NCBI GenBank assembly: GCA_040382935.1
Contig: JBEIEP010000012.1
Location: 1 to 64,000 of the forward strand
Direction: 5' to 3'
Length of the DNA: 64,000 nt
Origin: JALQUL01 sp040382935
GTDB taxonomy: Bacteria; Pseudomonadota; Gammaproteobacteria; Burkholderiales; Burkholderiaceae_C
The notes beneath the pieces were generated by a model, which saw only the letters and a program-made list of their open reading frames with translations, was not told the origin of the DNA and did not search any database. How positions within the stretch are numbered: position 1 is the stretch's first letter; every line of letters starts with the position of its first letter. Of this stretch, positions 1 through 8,279 are shown piece by piece. Both the position numbers and the translations under genes were made by a program.

Positions 1-76
1 CCTGAGTCCTGAGTCCTGAGTCCTGAGTCCTGAGTCCTGAGTCCTGAGTCCTGAGTCCTGAGTCCTGAGTCCTGAG
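1..76. repeat. Heptanucleotide tandem repeat (CCTGAGT)n
   Basis: Uninterrupted tandem copies of the 7-base unit CCTGAGT, about 10.9 copies, cut by the left window edge so the real array may be longer. It ends two bases before the stop codon position of the aminotransferase gene on the minus strand. On the plus strand every frame meets TGA within a few units. On the minus strand the unit is free of stops and would encode a repeating seven-residue peptide (TQDSGLR). Such arrays are prone to slipped-strand length change. Whether it sits in an intergenic region or inside a neighbouring gene cannot be seen here. Confidence 0.95.
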
Positions 77-78
77 AT

Positions 79-1311
79 TCAACTGGCATTACTGGCCTCA
101 GTCATGACCGTCTTGATGACTTCACAGGTTTTCGCTAATTCCGAGTCAGTCAACGTCGGGTGCACCAAAAACATGATCGACGTCTCGCCCAAGGTCTTGG
201 CCACAGGCCGGCGCTCTTGGGGACGCCATCCGGTGTCATCGAAGGCTTTTTCCAGATACACCTCGCTGCAACTGCCTTGATAGCAAGGCACACCTTGAGC
301 ATTGATGGCCTCAATGATTCGGTCACGAGTCCAACCAGATGCCAAACGCTCGGGCGCCACATACACATAACACTTGTAATGCGCGTGCTCACAACTTGCA
401 TCAGCAGCCTTGCAATTGCCAGGACAGCTGGTGCACTTGATCTGTGGCACCCGAAGTGCCGGGAACTCCCGGCACGCTGCCCATACAGCCTCGGCATTAC
501 GCTTGCGCGCAGCTGCCCACTCGGGCATGCGCTGCAACTGAATACGCCCCAGCACCGCCTGCATCTCCAACATGCGCCAATTGGTGCCAAAACTTCCATG
601 CAGCCATCGGAAGCCTGGCGGGTGCTGCTGCTCGTACACCGCCTCGTAACTCTTGCCATGGTCTTTGTAAGACCACATCGCACGCCAGAGCGCCTCGTCA
701 TTCGTTGTGACCATGCCACCCTCGCCGCCCGTGGTCATGATCTTGTCTTGACAAAAGCTCCAAGCCCCCACATGGCCGATGCTGCCCACAGGCCTTCCTT
801 TGTAGCGCGCCCCATGCGCCTGGGCGCAATCCTCAATCACCTTCAAGCCGTGCTGCTCGGCCAGGGCCATGATCGGGTCCATGTCGCAAGGCCAGCCTGC
901 CAAATGCACGCAAACCACCGCCTTGGTGCGGGGCGACAACACAGCTGCAATAGTGCGGGCCGACACATTACCGCTGTCGGCCTCCACATCGGCAAAAACA
1001 GGCACCGCACCTGCATTCACCACACAAGAAATAGACGCAATGAAAGTGCGCGGCGTGACCACCACCTCATCGCCCGGCCCCACGGCCAAAGCCTTCAGCG
1101 CCACATCGAGGGCCAACGTGCCATTGGCCAGCGCCACAGCATGCGCAGTGCCACACCATGCGGCAAACTCCTTTTCAAACTCGCGGGTCTCGGTACCCGT
1201 CCAATAGTTGACCTTGTTGGACATCACCACGCGGTGCACCGCGTCGGCCTCCTCGTTAGTGAAGGATGGCCACGGGGAGAGTGAAGTATTCAGCATTTTA
1301 CTTAAGACCAT
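79..1311 (-). CDS. DegT/DnrJ/EryC1/StrS family PLP-dependent sugar aminotransferase
   Basis: Predicted to transfer an amino group to a nucleotide-linked keto-sugar for polysaccharide synthesis in the cytoplasm. It is 410 aa, normal for the family or slightly long. Family hallmarks are the early PSFTNEEADAV segment, the VIEDCAQAHGA segment with the PLP-contacting Asp, and SFCQDKIMTTGGEGG with the Schiff-base lysine. A cysteine-rich insertion (CTSCPGNC... C... C) near residues 295-325 is unusual and could bind a metal. An in-frame ATG at 1296 (MLNTS) is an equally plausible start; neither has a strong ribosome site. Together with the NeuD-like gene upstream and the PglC-like gene it resembles a PglE-PglD-PglC set, which would make a 4-amino-4,6-dideoxy sugar, but the matching retaining 4,6-dehydratase is not in the window. 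Confidence 0.93.
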   Translation of the reverse strand: MVLSKMLNTSLSPWPSFTNEEADAVHRVVMSNKVNYWTGTETREFEKEFAAWCGTAHAVALANGTLALDVALKALAVGPGDEVVVTPRTFIASISCVVNAGAVPVFADVEADSGNVSARTIAAVLSPRTKAVVCVHLAGWPCDMDPIMALAEQHGLKVIEDCAQAHGARYKGRPVGSIGHVGAWSFCQDKIMTTGGEGGMVTTNDEALWRAMWSYKDHGKSYEAVYEQQHPPGFRWLHGSFGTNWRMLEMQAVLGRIQLQRMPEWAAARKRNAEAVWAACREFPALRVPQIKCTSCPGNCKAADASCEHAHYKCYVYVAPERLASGWTRDRIIEAINAQGVPCYQGSCSEVYLEKAFDDTGWRPQERRPVAKTLGETSIMFLVHPTLTDSELAKTCEVIKTVMTEASNAS

Positions 1312-1334
1312 GAAAAAATGGACAACAATTAAAA

Positions 1335-1970
1335 TCAGGCAGCATGCCCAGTAGAAATACGCTTTGCAGGATTACCAAACACCACTGATTTTTCTTTTAC
1401 GTTGGTGAGGACCACAGACCCGATACCAACTGTGGCCCCACTCCCAATTGATCGTCCGGGATGGATAATTGACCCGGCACCCAAAACCACACGATCAGCC
1501 ACATTAACATTACCATTTACTTGGTTCGATCCAAGCAAGGTTGAGAAATCGCCAATAAAACTTTCATGCCCCACACCGCTTCGACAATTCAGAGTAACAA
1601 ATTCACCAATAGTCGCATTGGTAGATATTGTGGAAAACGGACTGACCACAGTTCCACGACCAACGTGTGCATTCAACCCCAATACTGAAGTTTGATCGAT
1701 ATAAGTCACCGGAATCCAGTTAAGAGATAATGCTTTTAGAGCTAATCTTTCTTTGAGATCAGGTGATGACACAGCAAGAATAAAGCGAACCGGAGTTTTG
1801 ACCGAAGTAAAATCGACGACTTTAACGCCTAACTGTAGATCGCCAGACTTCTCCTGAACCATCGCGACTGGGCGATCCCACGTAGAATCACGTGCCATCC
1901 AGCCCAAGAGTTCCCGAGCGAAGCCACCAGCACCAATAAAGACTAGGGGCAGATCGGAATAATCGGTCAT
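1335..1970 (-). CDS. NeuD/PglD-family sugar O-/N-acyltransferase (hexapeptide repeat)
   Basis: Predicted acyltransferase acting on an amino sugar nucleotide or similar sugar, in the cytoplasm. The 211 aa length fits the NeuD/PglD family. The N-terminus has a small Rossmann-like segment (LVFIGAGGFARELLGW) and the second half shows imperfect hexapeptide repeats with I/V every sixth residue (GRGTVVSPFSTISTNATIGEF and on), as in left-handed beta-helix trimers. The start overlaps the preceding GNAT gene by 4 bases (ATGA), so the two are probably translationally coupled. It could accept acetyl-CoA, as PglD does, or an acyl group made by the upstream carrier-protein genes; sequence alone does not decide. 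Confidence 0.88.
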   Translation of the reverse strand: MTDYSDLPLVFIGAGGFARELLGWMARDSTWDRPVAMVQEKSGDLQLGVKVVDFTSVKTPVRFILAVSSPDLKERLALKALSLNWIPVTYIDQTSVLGLNAHVGRGTVVSPFSTISTNATIGEFVTLNCRSGVGHESFIGDFSTLLGSNQVNGNVNVADRVVLGAGSIIHPGRSIGSGATVGIGSVVLTNVKEKSVVFGNPAKRISTGHAA

Positions 1971-2560
1971 AAAATTGCTTTCTCCATACTCAAATATCCA
2001 GAGGCAAAACTATCAGAAAACTCAAATCCCAATCGGGAATAAAAGCGCTGCGCTCGTAAATTTTCGGTACGAACGTGAAGACTCAAGGCGGTCATTCCTT
2101 GATCAGCAGCCTTGGATTGATAAAAATCCATCAACAACTCACCAACATTCGCCCCCCTCTCATTCGGCATGACATAAACTCGTGCAAGGTAATAACTATT
2201 ATGATAAAAGAGTTTGCCCTTGCTAGACGCAAGAGTGGCCAGTGCAGAACGCAACGAACGTGGATTCTCGGATAATGAAATAAATTGACGGAGTGAGTAT
2301 GCTTGACGAGAAAACATTTCCTTCAGCGGATAGGCATATAAAAAACCCAACACCCTTTGATCAATACGGGCAACTAACGGTCTGTAAAAGTCACTCGAAG
2401 GATCTGTGGAAAGCTGATCCAGAGCATATGCAAATCTCTGTTCACCTGCCTGATTAAACAATTCGTAGAAATGCGGATCTGTTTCGTAAATACCTTGATA
2501 AAAATCAGCAGATTTCAATTCAAGATCATCATGAACTACTGCTGTACAAGTCAAGAGCAT
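1967..2560 (-). CDS. GNAT-family N-acyltransferase
   Basis: Predicted to move an acyl group from CoA or a carrier protein to an amine. It is 197 aa with a typical GNAT core: beta strand LARVYVMPNERGANVGELLMDF holds the R/G-x-x-G motif A that binds the acyl donor pyrophosphate, and the end has the family-like RTENLRAQRFYSRLGFEF segment. It overlaps the upstream SDR gene by 10 bases and the downstream NeuD-like gene by 4, so it belongs to one operon with the carrier-protein genes. Its position suggests that it uses the acyl-ACP made by that block as donor and an amino sugar as acceptor, which is inference. Confidence 0.85.
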   Translation of the reverse strand: MLLTCTAVVHDDLELKSADFYQGIYETDPHFYELFNQAGEQRFAYALDQLSTDPSSDFYRPLVARIDQRVLGFLYAYPLKEMFSRQAYSLRQFISLSENPRSLRSALATLASSKGKLFYHNSYYLARVYVMPNERGANVGELLMDFYQSKAADQGMTALSLHVRTENLRAQRFYSRLGFEFSDSFASGYLSMEKAIL

Positions 2561-3279
2561 GTCCTTCCGCCGTCAACTGGCAAATCAATTCCGGTGATCC
2601 ACTTAGCTGAATCAGATGACAAAAAAGACACGGCATTAGCAACATCTAACGCGGCCCCAAGACCAAGAGGGTAGCGCTTATGGACAGAAGACAAAGCTTC
2701 AGCTGACAACTTTTGAGATACGGCATCGGCACGACTACTGGTAATCCAGCCGGGTGATACAGAATTAACACGAATATTCCGGGCTGCATACTCCACAGCC
2801 ATGCCTTTGACCGCCGCTACAACCGCCGCCTTAGAGGCAGAATAGCCGACCAGTCCAGCTTCACCAACTCGATAAGCAATGCTAGCTACAATTGTGATTG
2901 AACGTTGAACATTTGCATTGCTAAACTTACCGCTTATGAATAGACGAGAACAGTCAACTGCACCCCGGTAATTAACGGCAAGATGCTCCTCCAATGAACC
3001 TGCAGAGATAGGTGATACTGGCGCGAGCCGGTGATAACCAGCACAATAGATCAAATGTCTTGGCTTCAGATTGGCTACCGAATCAAATAGCTGACTAATA
3101 GATTCTAAACTTGTGGCATCACAAGCCGCAAGTTGAAAGGCAGCTCCAAAGTCCGCTGGAACCGTAAAGCTTCCATTTCGAGTTGTTCCGATAACATCAT
3201 CTCCTCTATTTATTAAAGTAGTGCAAATCGCCATTCCGATTTCAGAAGAGCAACCAATTACAATTGTTGTATCTGTCAT
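2551..3279 (-). CDS. SDR-family oxidoreductase, FabG-like 3-oxoacyl reductase
   Basis: Short-chain dehydrogenase of 242 aa, probably reducing a 3-oxoacyl group on a carrier protein with NAD(P)H. The glycine-rich nucleotide loop is degenerate (IGCSSEIG near residues 8-15). The catalytic residues Ser133, Tyr146 and Lys150 (YSASK) are all present, followed by the usual RVNSVSPGW and the C-terminal ITGIDLPVDGG of FabG-like enzymes. It starts 5 bases after the first acyl carrier protein gene and is followed by a GNAT enzyme. The placement between an ACP, a ketosynthase III and an acyltransferase favours reduction of a short beta-keto acyl-ACP rather than a sugar, but sugar reduction cannot be excluded. 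Confidence 0.85.
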   Translation of the reverse strand: MTDTTIVIGCSSEIGMAICTTLINRGDDVIGTTRNGSFTVPADFGAAFQLAACDATSLESISQLFDSVANLKPRHLIYCAGYHRLAPVSPISAGSLEEHLAVNYRGAVDCSRLFISGKFSNANVQRSITIVASIAYRVGEAGLVGYSASKAAVVAAVKGMAVEYAARNIRVNSVSPGWITSSRADAVSQKLSAEALSSVHKRYPLGLGAALDVANAVSFLSSDSAKWITGIDLPVDGGRTCS

Positions 3280-3284
3280 GTATA

Positions 3285-3515
3285 TTATTCAATTTTTTTA
3301 TTCGCCAAAACATAGTCAGACAAATCTTGAACAGTTGTCAATTTCCTCAAGTCAGAATCACTCAACACAAAGCCGAAATCATCTTCGATAGCTGTAATGA
3401 GACTTAATGCCGCCAATGAATCCCATTTTTCATGATTTTTAAAATCCATATCGGCACTTATTTCAGAAGCAGCCACTTCAAGAGCTTCTGAGAGTAGTTC
3501 TGTTAAATTATTCAT
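3285..3515 (-). CDS. Acyl carrier protein (first of two)
   Basis: Small acidic protein of 76 aa with the carrier-protein signature WDSLAALSLI, where Ser33 is the expected phosphopantetheine site, followed by the acidic helix IEDDFGF. It carries acyl intermediates as thioesters in the cytoplasm. Its start overlaps the end of the ketosynthase III gene by 4 bases. It is not the housekeeping AcpP, because it lies inside a polysaccharide operon and diverges around the serine. It likely serves the ketosynthase and reductase next to it. Confidence 0.9.
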   Translation of the reverse strand: MNNLTELLSEALEVAASEISADMDFKNHEKWDSLAALSLITAIEDDFGFVLSDSDLRKLTTVQDLSDYVLANKKIE

Positions 3516-4573
3516 TGGACCTCCAAAACACCTTGTGAAACACCAGGCTGCAACATTAGATTCGCAGCCCCCCAGCTAAGTCCTACACCGAATCCACCAA
3601 GTAAACAGCGAAGAATTGCATCGCCTTTTGGCTCGGTTGCGATCAACATCGGAATTGTCCCCGATGACGAATTTCCATATTTTCTAATAACCCGGTCAGG
3701 CATCTGAACAGCAGATGCAACAAGTTTCTTTCGAAGTCTGTCTATGATAAATGCATTAGCTTGATGCAGGTAGAGTCGATCAATATCGGATGTCTTTAGA
3801 CCGTCCGCTTCTATTACTTCCTGCAAAAAGGTCGGGACTACCGTCTGAGTAAATGCAAAAACATCTCGACCATTCATTCTAAGATTGGCTATGTTGCGCC
3901 AATTGCCTTCCGCATCAAGCTCATCAGCTTCATTTCCCATTACCTTTTGCCTCGCCCCACCTGCAGGAATAATGAGCTTATCAAAACCGCTTCCATCATT
4001 ACGAATTGAAATTGATATTTTTTCATCTATCCAGGACTTATCTCGTCGAATCACGGTAACAGTAGCAGCATCGCCAACCAATGGAAAAGAATTCCTATCC
4101 CTACGTGACACAAGTGGGCTGAGCACATCGCCTGCGACAATGACCGCACACTGTGTATCAGTGGCATTTAGAAAGGAGAATGCCTCAAACAATCCCTTTA
4201 TATAGCCATTACAACCATCATTAATGTCAACGCAATATGTATCTGTAGACAGGTTAAATTGACCATGGAGAACACTACTGGTAGGGGGAATGACGTAATC
4301 TGGTGTTTGGCTGATGAAAAAAAGAGCATTCACCTCATCCGTAGTGAGTAAACCTCTCGATATTAATTCCTCCATACCAGCACTAGCCAAATCGAATGTG
4401 GTTAAATTTCCAGTCACAATTCGGTGCTCGCCATAGCCCATAACCTCTTTCAACTTTATACTATTGGAAGCATCGTGTGTGTAATTAGAAATTTCATCGT
4501 CAAAATAAGATACAGATGAAGGGACAACCCCAATCACCGCCGAAATCCGGAAGGAATCAAAACGAGCATGCAT
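3512..4573 (-). CDS. 3-oxoacyl-ACP synthase III (FabH-like ketosynthase)
   Basis: Predicted to condense an acyl starter with a carrier-protein extender to make a 3-oxoacyl-ACP. From the ATG at 4573 it is 353 aa, close to FabH-type enzymes. The catalytic triad is visible: Cys121 in DINDGCNGYIKG, His270 in LYLHQAN and Asn301 in KYGNSSSG. An upstream in-frame extension to 4666 runs through the second carrier-protein gene and lacks thiolase-fold sequence, so I rejected it. The start lies 5 bases after that gene's stop and the end overlaps the first carrier gene by 4 bases. The residues around the cysteine differ from housekeeping FabH, which suggests a special starter unit. Confidence 0.9.
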   Translation of the reverse strand: MHARFDSFRISAVIGVVPSSVSYFDDEISNYTHDASNSIKLKEVMGYGEHRIVTGNLTTFDLASAGMEELISRGLLTTDEVNALFFISQTPDYVIPPTSSVLHGQFNLSTDTYCVDINDGCNGYIKGLFEAFSFLNATDTQCAVIVAGDVLSPLVSRRDRNSFPLVGDAATVTVIRRDKSWIDEKISISIRNDGSGFDKLIIPAGGARQKVMGNEADELDAEGNWRNIANLRMNGRDVFAFTQTVVPTFLQEVIEADGLKTSDIDRLYLHQANAFIIDRLRKKLVASAVQMPDRVIRKYGNSSSGTIPMLIATEPKGDAILRCLLGGFGVGLSWGAANLMLQPGVSQGVLEVQ

Positions 4574-4577
4574 ACGG

Positions 4578-4847
4578 TCAGGCTCCTTTCTGCAACTTAC
4601 GGACCAGGTTTGCCATAGCCGCAATAGTCGCAAATGCATCAGGAACGATTTCCTCACCCGGAACATTTACACTGAATTTCTTCTCAAATTCAGTAGTCAA
4701 CATCACAATTTCAAATGAGTCAATCAGCCCATCGGAGACAAGATCAGTCGATGATTCGAAATCGACTTCCGGACGCTCTTCCTTCAAAATTTGAAGGATC
4801 TGCACTTCCAATTCTTTACTTGCCATCTCACTGATCCCAGAATTCAT
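4578..4847 (-). CDS. Acyl/aminoacyl carrier protein (second of two)
   Basis: Carrier protein of 89 aa. The attachment motif is DGLIDSFEIVML with the likely phosphopantetheine Ser44, followed by FEKKFSVNVPGEEI, which resembles D-alanyl or aminoacyl carrier proteins (DltC-like) more than AcpP. It begins 5 bases downstream of the adenylation enzyme gene, so it is the obvious partner to be loaded by that enzyme. The start at 4847 has TGGAG nine bases upstream; a second ATG at 4826 is less well placed. Confidence 0.9.
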   Translation of the reverse strand: MNSGISEMASKELEVQILQILKEERPEVDFESSTDLVSDGLIDSFEIVMLTTEFEKKFSVNVPGEEIVPDAFATIAAMANLVRKLQKGA

Positions 4848-4852
4848 GACTT

Positions 4853-6394
4853 TTACTCCAAAATCTTAGTTAATTTCAATCTATCAATTTTGCCATTTTG
4901 ATTTTGCTCAAAGCAAGTTACATTGATCACCTCACTAGGCATCATATATTTCGGTAAAAATTGACCGAGCTCCCGGCGCAGCGTTGCCAATTCAAAATTC
5001 GTTTCGTGTATTGTTTCCACGAATAAAACAATTAATTTTCTTCGCACATCTAAGACGGCAGCACTACGGGCTATGCCATTCACTTTGGCTGCGGCTGCTT
5101 CTATCTCACCTAGTTCAATTCGATATCCGTTAAGCTTTATCTGTGAGTCTTTACGACCAAGAAACGATATGCAACCAAAATCATCGCGGCGAACCAGATC
5201 CCCAGTACGATAGACTATGTCCTTAAAACGATGTTCCAATGGATTCTGAATAAACACTGAATCTGTTTTGTCCTTATCGTTCCAGTACCCCAACGACAAA
5301 GAGCTACCGCGAACATATAGCTCACCTATTTCACCTTCAACGCATTCAATACCAGACTCATTGATTATCAAAACATCTGTATTACGACAGGCATAGCCGA
5401 TCGGCAATATATCCCCTTCATAAGGCTCAAAAAATGTATATGCAGTACAGTCAACCGTGATCTCGGTGGGGCCGTAGAGATTGGAGAAAAGTGAGCCAGG
5501 AAGAGATCTGACCCATGTATTAATCTGCGGAACAGGCATTTGTTCCCCAGCGAAAAGAACATGCTTCAGTGATTTCGGTGCCATTTTTTCAAGTAAACCT
5601 GAATTCGCAATAGCAACTAAGACTGAAGGAACCCAAAAAATTGTAGTGATACTCTTCTCCGCCAGATACTCCAACGCTAGTTTAGGGAATGCATATATCA
5701 CGTCTTTAGGTATATGCAGTGATGCGCCAGTGGAAAAGGTCAGATAAATGTCTAAAGTGGAATTATCAAAATAAAAAGGTGCCTGGCTTGCGATGCGGTG
5801 GCTTTGATTAATGGGGTATTCTGACTTCGCCCATTCGATGTAGTCAATAACGCTTCGGTGAGCAATCGTTACGCCCTTTGGCACCCCAGTCGATCCAGAC
5901 GTAAAAATCACGTAACACGGATCTTGATCGATCACCAACCTTGTCCGTTCTCGCACTTTGACAATTGAGTCAGTGAGATCTTGGTTTGAGCCCCCCTCGT
6001 CGGTAACAATATTAAGGCAGATAATTCTTTCTTCGCCCGGCTCCAGTTGCTGCGCCTTAGTGAGTGTAGCCTTAGTACAAAGAATATATGCGTCGCCCAA
6101 TTGCTTGTAAACCGATACCAAGCGCTCCATAGGGGAAGTCACATCCACCGGAACATAAACACCTTTTGAAAATATTGTGGCGATTATTCCAATGACTGCC
6201 TCACATGATTTATTTATCAAAATTACTACAGGAACGTTCCTTTTTACACCAGCACGGTCCAATTCGTCAGACCAGAATGCACTTTGCCGAAATAATTCTG
6301 AATAAGTCAACGACGTAAAATCATCTTCTACCGCGAGACTATCAGGATAGCTCGAAACTGCTGACAGGATATATTCACTAATGTTTATGTTCAT
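4853..6394 (-). CDS. Amino-acid-type adenylation enzyme (AMP-dependent ligase, DltA-like)
   Basis: Predicted to activate a carboxylic acid with ATP and load it onto a carrier protein. It is 513 aa, a complete stand-alone adenylation domain. NRPS core motifs are in order: A3 VIFTSGSTGVPKG, A4 YFDNSTLDIY, A5 LYGPTEITVD, A7 YRTGDLVRR, A8 GRKDSQIKLNGYRIE and A10 NGKIDRLKL with the catalytic lysine. The FDxS element in A4 has the aspartate that binds a substrate alpha-amino group in amino-acid-activating enzymes, so an amino acid is likelier than a fatty acid. No carrier or condensation domain is fused. The free carrier protein gene follows 5 bases later. Confidence 0.9.
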   Translation of the reverse strand: MNINISEYILSAVSSYPDSLAVEDDFTSLTYSELFRQSAFWSDELDRAGVKRNVPVVILINKSCEAVIGIIATIFSKGVYVPVDVTSPMERLVSVYKQLGDAYILCTKATLTKAQQLEPGEERIICLNIVTDEGGSNQDLTDSIVKVRERTRLVIDQDPCYVIFTSGSTGVPKGVTIAHRSVIDYIEWAKSEYPINQSHRIASQAPFYFDNSTLDIYLTFSTGASLHIPKDVIYAFPKLALEYLAEKSITTIFWVPSVLVAIANSGLLEKMAPKSLKHVLFAGEQMPVPQINTWVRSLPGSLFSNLYGPTEITVDCTAYTFFEPYEGDILPIGYACRNTDVLIINESGIECVEGEIGELYVRGSSLSLGYWNDKDKTDSVFIQNPLEHRFKDIVYRTGDLVRRDDFGCISFLGRKDSQIKLNGYRIELGEIEAAAAKVNGIARSAAVLDVRRKLIVLFVETIHETNFELATLRRELGQFLPKYMMPSEVINVTCFEQNQNGKIDRLKLTKILE

Positions 6395-6433
6395 TATTTA
6401 ACCTGAGGTGGAGAATGCTTTTTTAAAGATTTG

Positions 6434-7027
6434 CTACTCTCTTGTACCCGTAAACGCCGGCATCGTTGCCTCGCCCGCCGCGCTGATGCCATCGCGGACG
6501 CGAACTTTTTTAATTGTCAACCATAGGATTTTTATGTCCAACAAAATACTTCGGTTATCAACATACCAAACGTCGAGCTTGAACTTTTTTTCCCAACTGA
6601 TGGCATTACGGCCATTGACCTGAGCCCAGCCTGTTATCCCTGGTCGGACCTCATGCCTGCGGGCTTGATCGTGCGTATAAAGCGGCAAATATTCCATGAG
6701 CAATGGACGCGGCCCGACCACACTCATTTCGCCGCGCAGTACATTCCACAGCTCGGGCAACTCGTCCAAGCTGCTGGAGCGCAAAAAGCGACCAAAGGGC
6801 GTGAGCCGCTGCGCATCGGGTAGCAAAGCGCCGCTGGCGTCTCGCGCATCCGTCATAGTGCGGAACTTGATCATGCGAAACGGCCTGCCATGCAAGCCCG
6901 GGCGCACCTGGGTAAATAACACCGGCCTGCCCAGCTTGCGGCGTACCTGCCAAGCCAGCAGGGCCAAAGGCACGACCAAAATCAACAAGCCAATGGCCGA
7001 AGCCAGCAAATCAAACAGACGCTTCAT
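6434..7027 (-). CDS. PglC-like phosphoglycosyl transferase (initiating sugar transferase)
   Basis: Transfers a sugar-1-phosphate from a UDP-sugar to undecaprenyl phosphate at the inner membrane, the first step of repeat-unit assembly. It is 197 aa, the size of the minimal monotopic enzymes such as PglC. An N-terminal membrane hairpin (residues about 5-28), then KFRTM, the catalytic Asp88-Glu89 in SLDELPELWNVLRG, and SVVGPRP and GITGWAQVNGRN are all present. It overlaps the upstream glycosyltransferase gene by 4 bases. Combined with the DegT and NeuD-like genes the donor could be a UDP-diacetylbacillosamine-like sugar; this is inference. Confidence 0.95.
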   Translation of the reverse strand: MKRLFDLLASAIGLLILVVPLALLAWQVRRKLGRPVLFTQVRPGLHGRPFRMIKFRTMTDARDASGALLPDAQRLTPFGRFLRSSSLDELPELWNVLRGEMSVVGPRPLLMEYLPLYTHDQARRHEVRPGITGWAQVNGRNAISWEKKFKLDVWYVDNRSILLDIKILWLTIKKVRVRDGISAAGEATMPAFTGTRE

Positions 7028-8271
7028 ATCTCTGCCCCACGCACCTTCCGGCTGAAGCGTTCAAACACTGCAGCAAACTTGGCTGCCCCTACTTTCAAAC
7101 TCAAGGCCTCTTGGTAAAAGCGGCTTGCGCTCTCACCCATCGTTTTCAGTTCATCGGCAGGCATTGCCGCCACGGCACATACAGCATCAGCCAAGGCTTG
7201 CGGATTTTCTGACTCTACTGTCAAGCCACATTGCGCCTGCCTTACCAAGTCCGCCGCATCGCCGTTGACTGCCATCAGTAATGGCTTGCCTACGGCCATG
7301 TAGGCCTGCGTTTTGGAGGGGATGGTGATTTCAAACAAAGGGGCTTTGCGCAAATGCACCAGCAGCACATCGGCCGCCGCCAACACCGTGCCCACTTCGG
7401 ACATGGGCACCGGGGGCACAAACACCACGTTGCCCAGCTTCATCTCCAGCACACGGGTTTTCAGGCGACTAACTTCCACGCCCCCACCCAACATGACCAA
7501 ACTGGCGCGGGAGCCACGCGCCTGCAAAATCGCAGCCGCATCGAGCACGGCGTCCAGCGCCTGGGCCTTGCCCATGTTGCCCGCAAACACTACCCTGAAG
7601 CGATCTGCGGCTGGAAAGGCCGCTGGCACGGCACCCACTGGCGACATCAAAGCCGACTCATCGGCCCAGTTGTAAATCACGTCAATCTTCCCCTCGGGCA
7701 CACCGCGCTGCACCAGCAATCGCTTGAACCCTGGTGACAAGACCACCAGCTGGTCTACCCGTTTGTAGACCCAGTCGCACACACGCCCCACCAAAGCCAA
7801 TGCTCGGGGGTTGTTCAGCATGCCAGTCGCCCGTAAGGTGTCGGGCCACATGTCTTGAATGTCATAGACCAGCGGAATACCCCGCACCCAACGGATCAAG
7901 CAGGCGGCAACGCCTACCGTCAACGGTGGATGATAGGCATAAATCACGTCTGCACGCTTGGCCATGAACAAGCCATACACCAAGGCCGAAGCTGCAAAAC
8001 TGGCGTAATTCAACACCCGCCTGACTGCTGATTGGTCGTGACTAGGATAAAGTGGCACGCGGGTTATGTGCACACCATCTATAACTTCACGCTGTAGAAG
8101 CTTTAATTTATAACCGGGATACAACTTGCCACCTGGGTAATTCGGAAAACCGGTTATCACTTCAACCTTGAAGCCCATAGAGACAAGTTTGCGTGTAAAA
8201 ACCAAACCTTTAGCACCTGGCTCTGGGTCAAACCATTGTGATAAAAAGATAATTCGTTTGGTTTTTTTCAT
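7024..8271 (-). CDS. Glycosyltransferase family 4, WbuB-like
   Basis: Predicted cytoplasmic glycosyltransferase adding a sugar to the lipid-linked repeat unit. From the ATG at 8271 it is 415 aa with two Rossmann domains: N-terminal IFLSQWFDPEPGAKGLVFTR and GFPNYPGGKLYPGY, and C-terminal VVFAGNMGKAQALDAVL plus the donor-binding FEITIPSKTQAYMAVGKPLL. The sequence resembles WbuB-type enzymes that add L-FucNAc. A longer reading from a TTG at 8295 overlaps the previous gene and has no support. It follows the three FucNAc synthesis genes directly, consistent with using their product. Confidence 0.9.
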   Translation of the reverse strand: MKKTKRIIFLSQWFDPEPGAKGLVFTRKLVSMGFKVEVITGFPNYPGGKLYPGYKLKLLQREVIDGVHITRVPLYPSHDQSAVRRVLNYASFAASALVYGLFMAKRADVIYAYHPPLTVGVAACLIRWVRGIPLVYDIQDMWPDTLRATGMLNNPRALALVGRVCDWVYKRVDQLVVLSPGFKRLLVQRGVPEGKIDVIYNWADESALMSPVGAVPAAFPAADRFRVVFAGNMGKAQALDAVLDAAAILQARGSRASLVMLGGGVEVSRLKTRVLEMKLGNVVFVPPVPMSEVGTVLAAADVLLVHLRKAPLFEITIPSKTQAYMAVGKPLLMAVNGDAADLVRQAQCGLTVESENPQALADAVCAVAAMPADELKTMGESASRFYQEALSLKVGAAKFAAVFERFSRKVRGAEI

Positions 8272-8279
8272 AGCTTCAA

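Noticed and set aside
1..76. CRISPR array
   Set aside because: The units are 7 bases and directly adjacent, with no spacers and no cas genes.
160..1284. Long open frame on the plus strand opposite the aminotransferase gene
   Set aside because: It mirrors the real gene, is His/Arg-rich in the way of antisense shadows and has no family motif.
4574..4666. Longer N-terminus for the ketosynthase III
   Set aside because: The extension overlaps the carrier-protein gene and has no thiolase-fold sequence; the ATG at 4573 gives a normal length.
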